Origin: Neonectria sp. B-13
Taxonomy: Eukaryota; Ascomycota; Sordariomycetes; Hypocreales; Nectriaceae
NCBI GenBank assembly: GCA_002682825.1
Contig: NOKP01000032.1
Coordinates: 310,001-374,000 of the forward strand
Direction of reading: 5' to 3'
DNA: 64,000 nucleotides
Shown piece after piece: positions 20,013 through 30,727 of the stretch (the first letter of the stretch is position 1; every line of letters starts with the position of its first letter). Position numbers and translations under genes: made by a program. The notes below the pieces were generated by a model. That model made no database searches and was not told where the DNA came from. It saw only the letters and a program-made list of their open reading frames with translations.

Positions 20013-21199
20013 TCATGGTGTATCATTTAGTAGATAGACTAGCTTTTCACCTTTGACCTTCCCTGATTCCAAGTCTTTAAGCCCCCGCAATACTCCTTCG
20101 AGACCATCTCTACCAACTCTATGGACGTGCGGTTTCAAGAGGCCCTTTTCCAGTAGTTCCTCTGTAAGGCCAAAGAACCGTTTGCCAAACTCATAGTCCT
20201 CTTGGCTTGCGCGCATCTCTTGTTGTCCGAATTGAAAAGGTTTGCCGTAGACAGTGTACATGTTTGTCGTCACCGTATTAATATCGGCTCTAGGGCTGGT
20301 GACTGGCAGGATGTTGCCGTAGACAAGCCCTGACTGTGACAAGGAAGAGAGAGAGTTGGCGCAAATCTGTGCCGACTGCTCAACACTCACCGTGTCCCAA
20401 GCGTATCTAAGTCTGTTTCCGGTGTACTCGCGGATCCGAGCACCGGCGTCCCTTTCGTTGTAGTCGACAACGAAGTCGGCTCCTAGACCCCTGACGTAGT
20501 CGAAGTTCTTGGGCGAGCAAGTCGTGATGACAGTGTAGCCAGACCTGAGAAGGCGTAAATCATCTCTTTTGGCTTTGAAGAACTAACATGAGAGGGGCGT
20601 ACTTACAGCTTGGCGTACTGAATACCCAAAGCTCCAGTAGCAGTTCCGCCACCGTATATCAGCACCGGGATTCCGTTCTCCTCCATCGTTTTGCATGGCA
20701 AGCTGAGCTTTAAGGCCTGCTGGTACAACCCCTGGCCCACGGTGATTGCCCCAAGACCCAAAGTCGCGGCCTGTTCAAACGACACACCATCAGGGACCCT
20801 CATTTGCAAATCTCCTCTCACGGCGGCAACCTCTGCGAAGACTCCATCGTCGGGCTCTATCAGGTTGGCTCCGTGGCCGCACCCAAAGATCCTATCGCCC
20901 GGCCGCCACTTCTTCGTGACGGCGGGACCTACAGCTTGAACGATGCCTGCGTAGTCGCAGCCGATAATGCAGCTGGCCTTGGCCCGACGGTGTGTGATGT
21001 GCTTCCAGTCGGTTGGATTCAGAGCAACCGCAACGGGATTGACGAGGACGGTGTCGTCGCGGAGCTCCGGGACGCGGCGTTGGCGGTCGACGCGGGCTTC
21101 TTTGCCGTCGAAAACGACAGCTTTCATGACATGGTACTGTCTTTGGGTGATGCGGTGCAGGATTTGCGACGCAGCGGACCGGGTTGTCAGAAGGGCCAT
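20013..21199 (-). CDS. MDR oxidoreductase, TOXD/enoyl-reductase-like
   Basis: Two exons (20607-21199 and 20013-20544, with a 62-nt intron) join to 374 residues. The protein is of the fungal zinc-binding-dehydrogenase-like group that includes TOXD and trans-acting enoyl reductases, which generally lack zinc ligands. Visible blocks are VAVALNPTDWKH and IIGCDYAGIVQAVGP in the N-terminal half, and the nucleotide-binding LIYGGGTATGALGIQYAKLSGY across the splice junction (about residues 178-200). It would use NAD(P)H to reduce an enone, enoyl or carbonyl group. The first 24 residues (Ser, Arg, His) may be a mitochondrial presequence, or translation may start at Met25 before KAVVFDG. It converges on the HMGL-ECH gene with only a 124-base gap and shares a CCTCGG-bearing gap with the membrane protein gene. 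Confidence 0.87.
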
Positions 21200-21310
21200 T
21201 GTCGAAGCTGGCCGGATGACTTGCAGCGTAACACGACGAAGCTACACATTCACGCTTGATCCGACTAACTTACATTTGAAGAGGTGCGGTGAGTGAATGG
21301 GCCACTTGGG

Positions 21311-21349
21311 CCTCGGCGACCTGGACCCAGCAAAGGGTTGAAGCCGAGG
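21311..21349. promoter_or_regulatory. Inverted CCTCGGC...GCCGAGG pair upstream of MDR gene
   Basis: CCTCGGC at 21311-21317 and GCCGAGG at 21343-21349 face each other about 110-150 bases before the MDR start (21199, minus strand). The rest of the 1.5 kb gap to the membrane-protein gene (22694) contains only unrecognisable short open frames and, at 22585, a CTATAAATG that may be its TATA region. Confidence 0.6.
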
Positions 21350-22693
21350 CGTCTACAGCTCAACCAGCAGCCAGCGCTATACGTCACCACGACTCGATTC
21401 ACTTAGCCTCAATTGGATGAAGGTCGTCCGTTCGGGGCAAACGACATCAAAAGTTAAAAACACGATGAAACGTGTGACGAAGATTCAAGTCAACATAGAG
21501 GCGATAGGACAGGAGAAGCCAATCACAGTAAGAAATGTCACAGACGGTGATGATGACCTCCATTGAAAGGACATCCCTACCCTGCACTCAAGCAAACGTA
21601 TTCCCTTCGTCTCCATCGTCGAGCCCTGACCCAATTCAGAGCATGCCCTCCTAGTCATCAATATGAGAACGGGTTGCAAGATGTTCCCGGAGCTACCTAC
21701 CAGTTGGAAGCCTGCGAGTCAACAGCCGCCAATTGGGTGAAGCGTCTCTTACACTAGAGCGTCGTATTAGACTCGGCTGGTGTCACAGGTCGCGAGGTGC
21801 GCCGGTGTCAGTTAACCTTAGCTTTCAAGATTGGTCACAGATAGAGTTGCACTTGCCGTCATTTACAGACCAAATTGTCGTTTCGTTGCATGCCGGCGCC
21901 TCTCGGAGACCTTGTTGTTACTACGCATAGTCCAGCTGATTTTACCGGGCCGAGTACCGTGACACACCATCTCCGGCATGCCGACCGGACTCCATTCTGG
22001 ACTGTCGGCAGCAGCCGACGACGACGGGAGGCAACTTCCCCGCGCGCTAGCCCAAATTCTTTTGCATAGCCCGGGGTACCTAATGGCAAAGGAGCAGTTA
22101 TGTCTTTCTTTAGTTAAGCTTAGCTGAGGATGGCAGAGTGATGCCGTGAGGGGCCTGATTGTAACAAAGGACACCTCCGACGCTGGTAGATACAGACCAA
22201 GCCACATTGCAACCCGATTCTGGCCCCTTTACAGTGGACTAGTAACTAAAAGGTTTCTGTTTCGTTGCCTTGTGATGTGAATTTGCCCTCATAGTTTCCC
22301 CACCCGCGTGGCATGGTGCAGGCATCTTGTACGCGCTAATGAAGAGCAAATGCTCGGCACCGAAGTTTGCACCGGAGTTTCGGTGATCCCCGGACGCCCA
22401 GCTTTCCCTAATCAGCGAATGCGGTTACCAGCCGACTTTTCAATGCAAATTTGATCGTGTATGTCGCGGAAGGTGATTCTCGGTTAAACGGATTGCTTGA
22501 GGGTTGCCGTGCACCGAGTCGGTATATGCCGAAGCGAAAATGTAATTTTACAGTATAACCAGCGAGCCCCAGCAACGATGTCGTCTATAAATGTACCTTT
22601 TCGGATTTGAAACAAAAAACCCATCCACTGCCCCCAATTAAGGCTCCAGTTCAAGAAACCCAAACTTATTATTTACATCTTTTGTATCTTTTT

Positions 22694-23515
22694 ATGCTAG
22701 CGGACATAGCACGCACGATAGCCAAACACTTTGACAGCATGAGAAGGTTTCAGATCATGTCGCCTCGGTACTTTCAGTACGCCTGTGCTGTCAGTGGCAT
22801 CCTTTGCTCCCTCACCTTCCTTCTGGGCTTCGTGGCATCTGGGTTCCTCCCGCCTGTGAAGCCATATTGGGACGCCGAGCATATAGTCAACCACTACCGC
22901 GACCACGAGAAGGGTATCCAGGCCGGTTCCGCACTTCTGGTTCTTTCCGGAATGTTCTACCTCCCCCTGACAGCAGGAATCTCGGCACAGATGCAACGAA
23001 TCCCCAACCTACACTATTCTGTCAGCGCTCTTCAACTCGCCTCTGGCGCGGCCGGTGTATTTACTTTCATCATGCCCGGCATGATCCTCTCGGTAACCAA
23101 CTACAGCCTTGATCGACCCATCGAGATCACCAAAGCTCTAAACGAGCTGTTCTGGATCACCGCCTTGATGCCATGGCCTACGTTCATGACCCAAAACTTT
23201 GCCTTCTCTTACGCTATCATTGCCGACACTCGCCCGAAGCCACTGTTCCCCAAGCCCATTGCCATCCTGAATGTCATAGCACCTATCCTGTTCGTCCCGG
23301 CAATTGCCATGCACACAGTCAAAACCGGCCCTCTTGCTTGGAACGGTGGCTTGACCTTTTGGATGGCGGGCGCTCTTTTCTGTAGCCAACTTGTGATAGA
23401 CTCCGTCTGCCTGGCTAGGGCTATTTCTACCGAGCATGCCATGGGGGAGAATATCGATGATACGCTTTCGACTGTGGAAGAAGGCATCAAGAACACCCAC
23501 AGCCACACAGGCTAG
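22694..23515 (+). CDS. Six-helix membrane protein of unknown function
   Basis: A 273-residue intron-less integral membrane protein. Hydrophobic segments start near residues 27, 80, 112, 150, 190 and 218, giving six predicted helices, with a soluble stretch (PYWDAEHIVNHYRDHEKG) between helices 1 and 2 and an acidic C-terminal tail ending in HSHTG. The first in-frame ATG is at 22694; ATGs at 22739 and 22757 are alternatives. I do not recognise a named family. Its position between a catabolic MDR gene and a regulator suggests a role in uptake, membrane-lipid protection or as a membrane partner of an oxygenase, but nothing in the sequence decides this. The nearest exact CCTCGG pair is 1.3 kb upstream, though one copy also occurs inside its own 5' coding region. 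Confidence 0.72.
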   Translation: MLADIARTIAKHFDSMRRFQIMSPRYFQYACAVSGILCSLTFLLGFVASGFLPPVKPYWDAEHIVNHYRDHEKGIQAGSALLVLSGMFYLPLTAGISAQMQRIPNLHYSVSALQLASGAAGVFTFIMPGMILSVTNYSLDRPIEITKALNELFWITALMPWPTFMTQNFAFSYAIIADTRPKPLFPKPIAILNVIAPILFVPAIAMHTVKTGPLAWNGGLTFWMAGALFCSQLVIDSVCLARAISTEHAMGENIDDTLSTVEEGIKNTHSHTG

Positions 23516-24087
23516 TGTAGTAAAGGCTGGACTTGGAAATGGGGTCGTGAGCGGGAAAGGGCCTGCTATAATGCGTCAAGCTGAAGGTGATTGACGCAGT
23601 GTCACGCTTGCTTCACCCATGATGAGCGCACTGGGTGTCACTGACTGACAGAAGAGAACCAGCGCACTTAGCTCTACCCCTAGCTACATAGCTATAAATA
23701 CCAAGCCATTACCTTCAGTGCACCATTTCCCGGGGTTCCCAACTAAGTGAATAGCAGCAGGAGGGATGCTGCAGGTGTCGCATCTTCGTAATTCGATATT
23801 GTATCCGTAATTACGAGCGACTTGACGTTGTCTCAGCATGCACTCGACGCTATGGTTATATACAGGGTCTAAGACTATAAATATGGGCTGTGTTTCACTG
23901 GTAATGCAACATTAGTACGATCCGAGGAATTCTTGTCACGAAACCCGGTTCCCGGTATGTAAATCGGGTTCTAGCCGGGACCAACGGCACCGGACAAACA
24001 TTCGATCAGCGAGCTGCTACACTCGAGGGAAGCACACGACATTTCATTTTGAATCGAAGCGAATTTTATAGTTCAATAGACTAGACA
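23516..24087. other. Convergent gap without CCTCGG
   Basis: This is the 3'-3' gap between the membrane-protein gene and regulator 2. No gene, no repeat beyond short CCGGTT/ACCGG words near 23945-23990, and no CCTCGG/CCGAGG were seen. Confidence 0.5.
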
Positions 24088-26723
24088 CTAACACATGGGC
24101 GCTTCAAGTGCCTGCTCGAGGTATTGATAGAATTCAAAGTCGTCCGAGGCAAATAAATCGCCAGCGGAGTTGGGCTTCGGGCTTTCCGTCTCTAATCCTT
24201 GTAAAACTTCGGGAAAGTCACTCTTGGAGGGAAAATGACCATGAGAGAGGAAGTAGTCCACGGTCAGTAAGATCTGGCAGTACCTGTGGGGACTTCCAAC
24301 CAGTAAATCACTCCATATGTTATGCGAGCATCCTGGCTTGGTCGGCATCCCTTCTGATACCGCATATCGGTGTGAGTTCTGCCGCGAATGGGAGGCATAG
24401 CCTCCTGTTATTTCGTCCGTTCGCTGCGGAGGCCATACTGCTTGTATATGTTGCACGATTGATTGAATGCAAAGCAATGCATCGTCGGCACTCTCGTGTT
24501 GCTCTCTGAAACCGCGCATGATGGCCGTGTATGTTTGTATGTGTTTGGGGGCCTGGTCCAAACGAAGAGGGCTACTTGTTACCTTTGTTTCCAGAATATA
24601 CCAAACGAAGGGCAACGCAGAGAAGGCGACACTAGTCAAAGTCAGGGCATGTAATATAATATGCTTGCATACTTGATCACTCACAAAGTATTTGGCAGGT
24701 ACTGCGCAAGTCCGCGCTGCAGGAGCTCCATGAAATCAAGCGTTGTCTTGCGCCGCGCTGTGTTAATTTCCGATTGTGCTTGAAGCCGAAGCTCTTGCGC
24801 GCCGTCTTGGCTATCTTTGTCGATAACACAGCGCACGATAATGTGATGGCAGAGCAATATTTTTGCGGTGCTAGAACAACTATTAGCTTCAGGTGGCCAT
24901 ACAAGACAACCAGAATCCTTACTGGTAGTATATGTATATCATCTTCGTGAAAAGAATCAACGACTGGTGTACGCCACGAATAAGCGTCGGAACTTGGAAT
25001 CTCGCCACCGCTTTCTGGTACCACAGGTCGAGCCTGTTCAGACATTCTTTGAGCTCCTCTAGACTCAGTTGATGACTATCTGCCCTCAATCCCTTCATAG
25101 GATCGACAACAGTTAAAACACTATCCAGAGGACCCGTAAGTTCGCACAGCGCAATTATCAGCTGCACCATGACCTTTTTTGTAGGAGACCCGTATACATC
25201 TGAGTGGCGGATGTCTTCACAGAAATCACTTTCAGTGAGGCTATCCTGATCGAAATCAAAATCCGAAGGTTGAATATGGAGTGGCCGCCGCAATCCCAAG
25301 GCCATTATCCTATCGCGTAGAATGCAACACCACCACAGGCGCTTCAGCATCGACCTGTTTTCAAAGTTGGTGATTGTATTGAAGTTGTGCGCTTGGACTG
25401 TTCGCGCGTAGTGAACAGCGATAACCAACCAGTACGAGCTGGTCTTGTCATTGGGCGTCGGCGCATGATAGGTCAGCATCAGTGCCGCCTGTGCACTGCA
25501 GAGGTCATCTTTGAAGACGTCAATGTCAAAAAGAGCCTACAATGCAAAGTTAGAATTGTACCATATCGTGCCGTTTCTTCCTACACACCTTGGCTCTGAA
25601 ATAGAATTCCGTGCGAGCCTTCTGGGTTGTTGCGAATCCTAGACCCCGAAGTGCCGAGAGTGGAACGTACTATCGATATGTCAGGTTCCAGACCAGGGCA
25701 AACCGCATCTGCGATAGTAGACTTACAGGACAAGATATGAACAACATGGACTGGAAAAGAAGCAATGGGATTTTCCGCCTGATGGTCAAGTTTGCAGACT
25801 GGTTGGAGTAAGCTTCGCAGAACTCTGCTTCACTTAGAAGTGGTAGAAAAGGGTGAATGTAAAGGAAGTATGCCGTCATAAACTTATCCAGAACAGGCTT
25901 TTCTGGAAGGCGAAAGCAATTGCGTTGTTCGAGGAAGGATACCTCCTCGCTTCGAAGACGCCATATGGTATCAGCCTCGACAAACCGATAAGAAAAGAAG
26001 GGAACGACTGTATACAGAGGCTGAGAGATCTGGGTCATAAGATTTGAACTTGATGATGCAGCTGGGTCTACGAAGATATGGTAAGCACAAGCTGCTACAT
26101 TTGCAGGAAAATGGAGAGACCAAACTGAAAGCAATCTCGGTGCCCATGGTGCACCCCTGCAACCTGTCGACTTGTTCTGTCGTTTCTTCACATGGCCAGT
26201 CGTCAGGCTCTGCTAAGGGTGTGCCATCTGTGGCGAGAAGCCTCTCGTACACCCTATCCTCCAAGCTAGGATTGCTCTTTGTACTTGGACCCAGTTGCGG
26301 AGAAGTCGTCGGACTGAAGCTGGTCGTAGATATTTGACGTTCCTGCTGCTGCTCCTTCCCCTGCTTCTGCTGTTGCTCTTGCTGTTGCTTTTGATGCTCG
26401 GCCAAGGCCATGATAGATTGCCTATCAGTACCAAGCCTGTTACTTATTGATCACCAGCCCGGGAGTGGAGATGCTTACCACTTGCCAGCCCGCGGCTTGA
26501 CGATGCATTCTTCCGCGTCAAGCTTGCAATTTAGACAAGGTATGCCGTGTACCGTGACATCGCAGCGTACTTTGCGGACTCTGCAAGCTAAGCAAGCTCG
26601 CTTCGCCCGCTTCCCTCGCACCCTAGCTGTACGATCCACAGTTCGGTTACTTCGTTTCTGTTGCGACCCGGTAGCTTGTGTTTCCGAATATTCTTTAGTC
26701 GACATGTTGATGAAGATACTCAT
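24088..26723 (-). CDS. Zn2Cys6 transcription factor 2, CTF1-beta/FarB-like
   Basis: Seven exons by my reconstruction: 26479-26723, 26192-26421, 25727-26124, 25589-25669, 24923-25536, 24685-24870 and 24088-24631, giving 765 residues with all phases closing. Introns are 52-67 nt. The second (26125-26191, donor GTGAAG) is the least certain. The Zn2Cys6 cluster (CLACRVRKVRC and PCLNCKLDAEEC) lies in exon 1, followed by a Gln-rich stretch. The fungal_trans core has blocks parallel to regulator 1: FLYIHPFLPLL, QSMLFISCP, then LMLTYHAPTPNDKTSSYW and LKRLWWCCILRDRIMALGLRRP. It is therefore a diverged paralogue of the CTF1-beta/FarB-like gene at 15.4 kb. Having two such regulators in one locus is unusual. 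GCCGAGG lies 108 bases upstream of its start. Confidence 0.85.
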
Positions 26724-26830
26724 CTGTAGTTGCGTCTGAAGAGCATTGTAAAATTCTGATCAAAATGTAGGAGGATAAGCAGGAAATAAAGACGTGGGAA
26801 TTATTTCAAGCCATGTCGTCGGCCCTTTCG

Positions 26831-26873
26831 GCCGAGGCCGGCCTGGCCGGGTCTGTTGACGGAATTCGCCGAG
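26831..26873. promoter_or_regulatory. GCCGAGG element upstream of regulator 2
   Basis: GCCGAGG at 26831-26837 sits in a GC-rich patch with GGCC words, 108 bases before the regulator 2 start (26723, minus strand); a related GCCGAG is at 26868-26873. The whole gap to the SDR 3' end is 314 bases. Confidence 0.5.
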
Positions 26874-27037
26874 CTTGACAGTGACCATAGCCTTACCATT
26901 AATCCTCAGAGAGTTTTGGCCTATCTACAGAGAGCAAATGCATTATATATTGCAGGTAATTTTGTTGATAATTCGCACGGCGGGGGTACAGAATTGATAT
27001 TGACTTTATCTCGTTGTCCAGGTGTTAATGCCTGCGT

Positions 27038-28294
27038 TTACAGATCTACAATAGATTGCGCAGTCGCCAAGACTATCTCCTGCCAGCCCTTCATGAAGTC
27101 TCCCTCCTGGTAATCATCATGCGCAAGATCTACGAAACCCTCTGGTGCCTCCTGCCGTGGAACAATCCCAAGTGCCCGACCTAGAGAAACAAATCAGCCC
27201 TCTCGCACGTTAATTACCAACAAATCATGAACCTACCGTTGACTTCCTTCCTCGATGCAATCTGGAGCATAGCCCGAGAACAGTCTTCCACGGTTGCAAA
27301 TTTGACACCTTTTGATTCAAGATACTCGATGACCTTGTGAGAAAGAATCGGGGTTCTCACATACCTTGGAATCATGACTGTTAGCAATATGGCCTTGAAC
27401 CTGCTGCGAGAGGCACTTACCAGGGCGCGACGAAGTTTACTCTGATTCCTTCTCTCCAGGCGGTGCGACGGAGGTTTCTGAATAAGCCACGAGCACCCCA
27501 CTTGGAAATATTATACTGAGGTGAGCCAGGCTGGTCTGCGTAGGCTGCAATGCTCCCCTTGATGATGAGACAACGATCACGAGCTGGATCGTCTGGTTGT
27601 CGCCGAAAGTAGTGCATTGCAAGTTTTGCCGTGTAGATGGTACCGATCAGATTGATCTCCACGATTCTCAGACTCGGCTTTACAGGCGGCCCAGACGGAT
27701 CTGCTCGTCATACGGTGAGTTCCCACTCACTAGATCAAACACCAGGAACTTACCGTCTAGAGAAAAGACATCGTCGGACCCGACTATACCAGCGTTCGCA
27801 ATGACTACATCGATGCTTTTGTCTGGGGATGCCGAAACTGCGCCTTCAAAAACGGCCACTTGGTCGTCCCAGTTGCGGACGTCACACTTCACAAACTTGA
27901 CGTTCCTGCAACGAAGTCAGGGCCGCTTGAATTCTCCAGTCGAGGTTATTACATACGGTGAAAACTCAGCCTCGGTGGCTTTCCCTGCAGCGTCATCGTA
28001 GTCGGCGATTGTAACAAAGGCACTGGACGACGTAGAAATGAGCTTCAGCTGTCCTTCCAAGCTCGAATGGTAAGAAGAGAAGAGTGAGTAACTCACCCAG
28101 CTGTAACAAAGGCCTTGACATATGCCTTTCCTAGCCCGCTTGCCCCTAATACTGTATTGAGCGACTAGCAGTAGCATTTGCTTGTGGAAATGCGTACCTC
28201 CGGTCACGATGATGGACTTGCGTACCAGCTGCTGCGGGTCCAGCTGGGCAAGAATGTCCAGCGAACCAATGTCTCGATACTCCGGGATTGACAT
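27038..28294 (-). CDS. Short-chain dehydrogenase/reductase 1
   Basis: Seven exons (28198-28294, 28097-28145, 28022-28145 not used; then 27957-28022, 27754-27905, 27421-27700, 27237-27364, 27038-27180) join in phase to 304 residues. The Rossmann NAD(P)-binding motif VTGGASGLGK is assembled across the first splice site, NAG follows in IANAGIVG, and the catalytic residues lie in IKGSIAAYADQPGSPQYNISKWG (Ser, Tyr and Lys in YxxxK). This is the 15-hydroxyprostaglandin-dehydrogenase-like SDR group common in fungi. It would interconvert an alcohol and a ketone, for example making the ketone used by the Baeyer-Villiger enzymes further along. It shares a 502-base divergent promoter with an esterase. 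Without splicing, the gene looks broken into short frames. Confidence 0.87.
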
Positions 28295-28594
28295 GGCTTT
28301 TTGGTAATGCAGAAAATCAAACTGCGAAGAAAACACAAAAGCAACAGCGGCAATGCCCCCTAGACGTGATTTTAAATATTGCAATGAGGAGAGCTTCGCA
28401 CTGCGGATATCCAGTCTAACCTCAGTTTCGGTTGACGAACTTGTGTGGACCCTGGCAATCATAACCGGTGATGGCCGATATTGCGGGGACTAAGATGGGA
28501 TGGAATGTATCTACTTCCCCGCATTCCCGGAAGCCGAAGGTGTGGCTCGGCAAGGTAGCAGTGCGAGTACGGAAATGTGTCGGTCCCGGCCGGT

Positions 28595-28601
28595 GCCGAG
28601 G
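28595..28601. promoter_or_regulatory. GCCGAGG element in SDR/esterase divergent promoter
   Basis: GCCGAGG at 28595-28601 lies 301 bases upstream of the SDR start (28294, minus) and 196 bases upstream of the esterase start (28797, plus). No other feature is seen in this 502-base gap. Confidence 0.5.
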
Positions 28602-28796
28602 CGGCTTCACGGGGAATGGGACAAGACCAGGGTTCTTCGGTGCGTGCTTATGACGGACTAGAGTGTGGACGTCTTGTTGACCGTTATGCTTCCAACAGCT
28701 TGAGCGGTTCCTTCAAAAAAAACTTTGATGTCTTTTGAAATCGCGGAACGCCTCTCGTCCCTTTTACAGTGCAAACTCCACTAGAGACCTATAACC

Positions 28797-30183
28797 ATGG
28801 CTGGAGAGGCAAGTAGACATGTTGGTGGTCGACGCTTCGCGCACTTGTCGAATCCCAATCCCTTCTGGCTGCCAGTCGCAGCGAAACAGCAGAGCCTCGA
28901 GAAACTGGCCGACGAGCTTTACAGCCTGCCGATAACCGAATTTCGAAAAGTGGCATACAGACCACCACCGCTGCCCGCGAATGCACCTGTCATTGGGATA
29001 GACATAACCATTGATCACGCTGAGATTGCGGTGAGGGACGGTTCAAAAGTCGGGGTGCGCATCTACCGCCCGATGGATGATGGAAACAATCACTTGCTAT
29101 TCTTTAACATCCATGGAGGAGGTTGGGGCAGTTCCAGGCACATTCTAGTACCCAATGCATCACGGCTGACGAGCAAGCAGGATGGACTGTCGGGACCCCA
29201 GAGTCAGAGGAGGCTCAGAATCGCCTAGTAGCGACCAAGAATAAGGCGGTTGTTGTCAGCGTCGATTATAGAAGGTAGTACTTGAATCTAGAGTTTGCTC
29301 AACTAACTTACACAGTTAGGGCACCAGAATACCCATTCCCGTATGCTCTCCATGATGCCCAAGACGCATTCTTATGGGTACGTGAAGGAGCCTGCTTCTC
29401 TGGCTTAGCTGTAGCCCTGTTGGCTGATGGGGATCCAGTGCAAAAGAAACTGTCAGTCTCTCGGAATAGACCCCGAGAAGATCATCATTGGCGGCGGTAG
29501 CGCTGGCGCAAACATCGCAAGTCTTCCAACGTTTCAACTAGGTCCGACACTTGGCCGTGGCTAACTGCAACCTAGGCCGCGGCACTCGCCCAGATAGCGC
29601 GAGACGAAGAAACAACTGGAATAATTGGGCAAATCCTGAACATTCCCGTCACTTGCCATCCAGACCACTTTCCCACATTGAAGCACGAGTACCACTCGTT
29701 CGAGCAAAATGCACACGCACCCATCGTCAACGCATTCAGAATGAGGAAGTTCTGGGAGAACTATCTCCCCACATCTGACCCTAACCCACTGGCAAGTCCG
29801 CTTCTGGCAAAATCCTTTGCGGGTCTTCCGCCGGCACGTTCGTCACCCCATCACCGATATCCTTGAGTTGTTTGGTTCATCTGACCATTTTAGTTGTACA
29901 AGTCGCCGGAATGGATCCTCTCAGGGACGAGGGACTGGCATACGCTCAAGAACTGAAAGTAGGCGGGTGAGATAAAACCAACACGAAGCATGCTATGTAA
30001 TCAGTGCTGACAAAATACGCCATCATCGCCAGAGTGGACGTGGTCCTTAAGGTTTATGAGGGGCTTCCGCACGCATTCTACGTGTATCCAGACCTACCGC
30101 CATCTGTGCAGTATTTTCAGTCGATGGTCGATTGGATTGAGCAACTGCTATCAAAAGCCAGCAGCGATAGTCTAGCAGGGTAA
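28797..30183 (+). CDS. HSL-type alpha/beta hydrolase (esterase/lactonase)
   Basis: Seven exons (28797-29121, 29181-29274, 29320-29377, 29439-29516, 29576-29837, 29894-29966, 30033-30183) join in phase to 346 residues. The catalytic apparatus is complete: oxyanion-hole HGGGWTVG (His106 to Gly109, assembled across intron 1), nucleophile Ser180 in GGGSAGAN, acid in GMDPLRDEG, and His in GLPHAF. The fourth intron (29517-29575) begins GCAAGT and ends TAG with a CTAAC branch point, a GC-AG intron; without it the gene appears truncated. The first intron has a weak donor (GTTGGG) but a good branch point. The hormone-sensitive-lipase-like family hydrolyses short-chain esters and lactones. Next to Baeyer-Villiger enzymes it is a candidate for opening the product lactone or ester. 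Six introns in 1.4 kb is dense. Confidence 0.86.
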
Positions 30184-30727
30184 CTGAGCGGCGTCGCGAA
30201 AGTCGGTACAGGTCTATCGCCCAGTCCATGTACTAAGAGCTCCATTCCTTGGTTAAGATGAATCTTCCAAATGACGGCCCGATAGTGTTCAGGTCTTTGT
30301 TGGATATTCACTTAAGCGTAAGAGTCCGAGCAGCACCTTCCAATAGATCAAATCACTCGAGCATGTGCATAGCTTCCGCTTCGCACCTTGCACGTTAGTC
30401 ATGCCCGTCATATGCCCGACACTCGACTTTCAGTTCTTTCACATTGTATGAAACCTACGCCATGAGGTAGTTGGCGCATAAATCTTGATCTGGCAAATAG
30501 TTACACGAAATTGACTCTTCTGGATTATTCCGTTAGGGTATAAGCCTTTTAAATACGCCACGTATAGGGTGATACATAAGAATGTGGTGATTCAACTGAC
30601 ATATATACCTAAGTCACAAGTGACCCAAGGAACCCTGTAGTTTCCAAAATAAACCTTTTATATGGCTATTCTGAGTGAAATAAACGTCATGAAATTTCTA
30701 TTGAACCATCGTAATAGTGGCTGCTAC
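30184..30727. other. Convergent gap without CCTCGG
   Basis: This is the 544-base 3'-3' gap between the esterase and the AtuA-like gene. It becomes AT-rich toward 30540-30700. No gene, repeat or CCTCGG site was seen. Confidence 0.5.

Noticed and set aside
28797..30183. Esterase locus read as a degraded pseudogene
   Set aside because: With six introns, one of them GC-AG, the exons join in phase to a complete 346-residue hydrolase with all catalytic residues.
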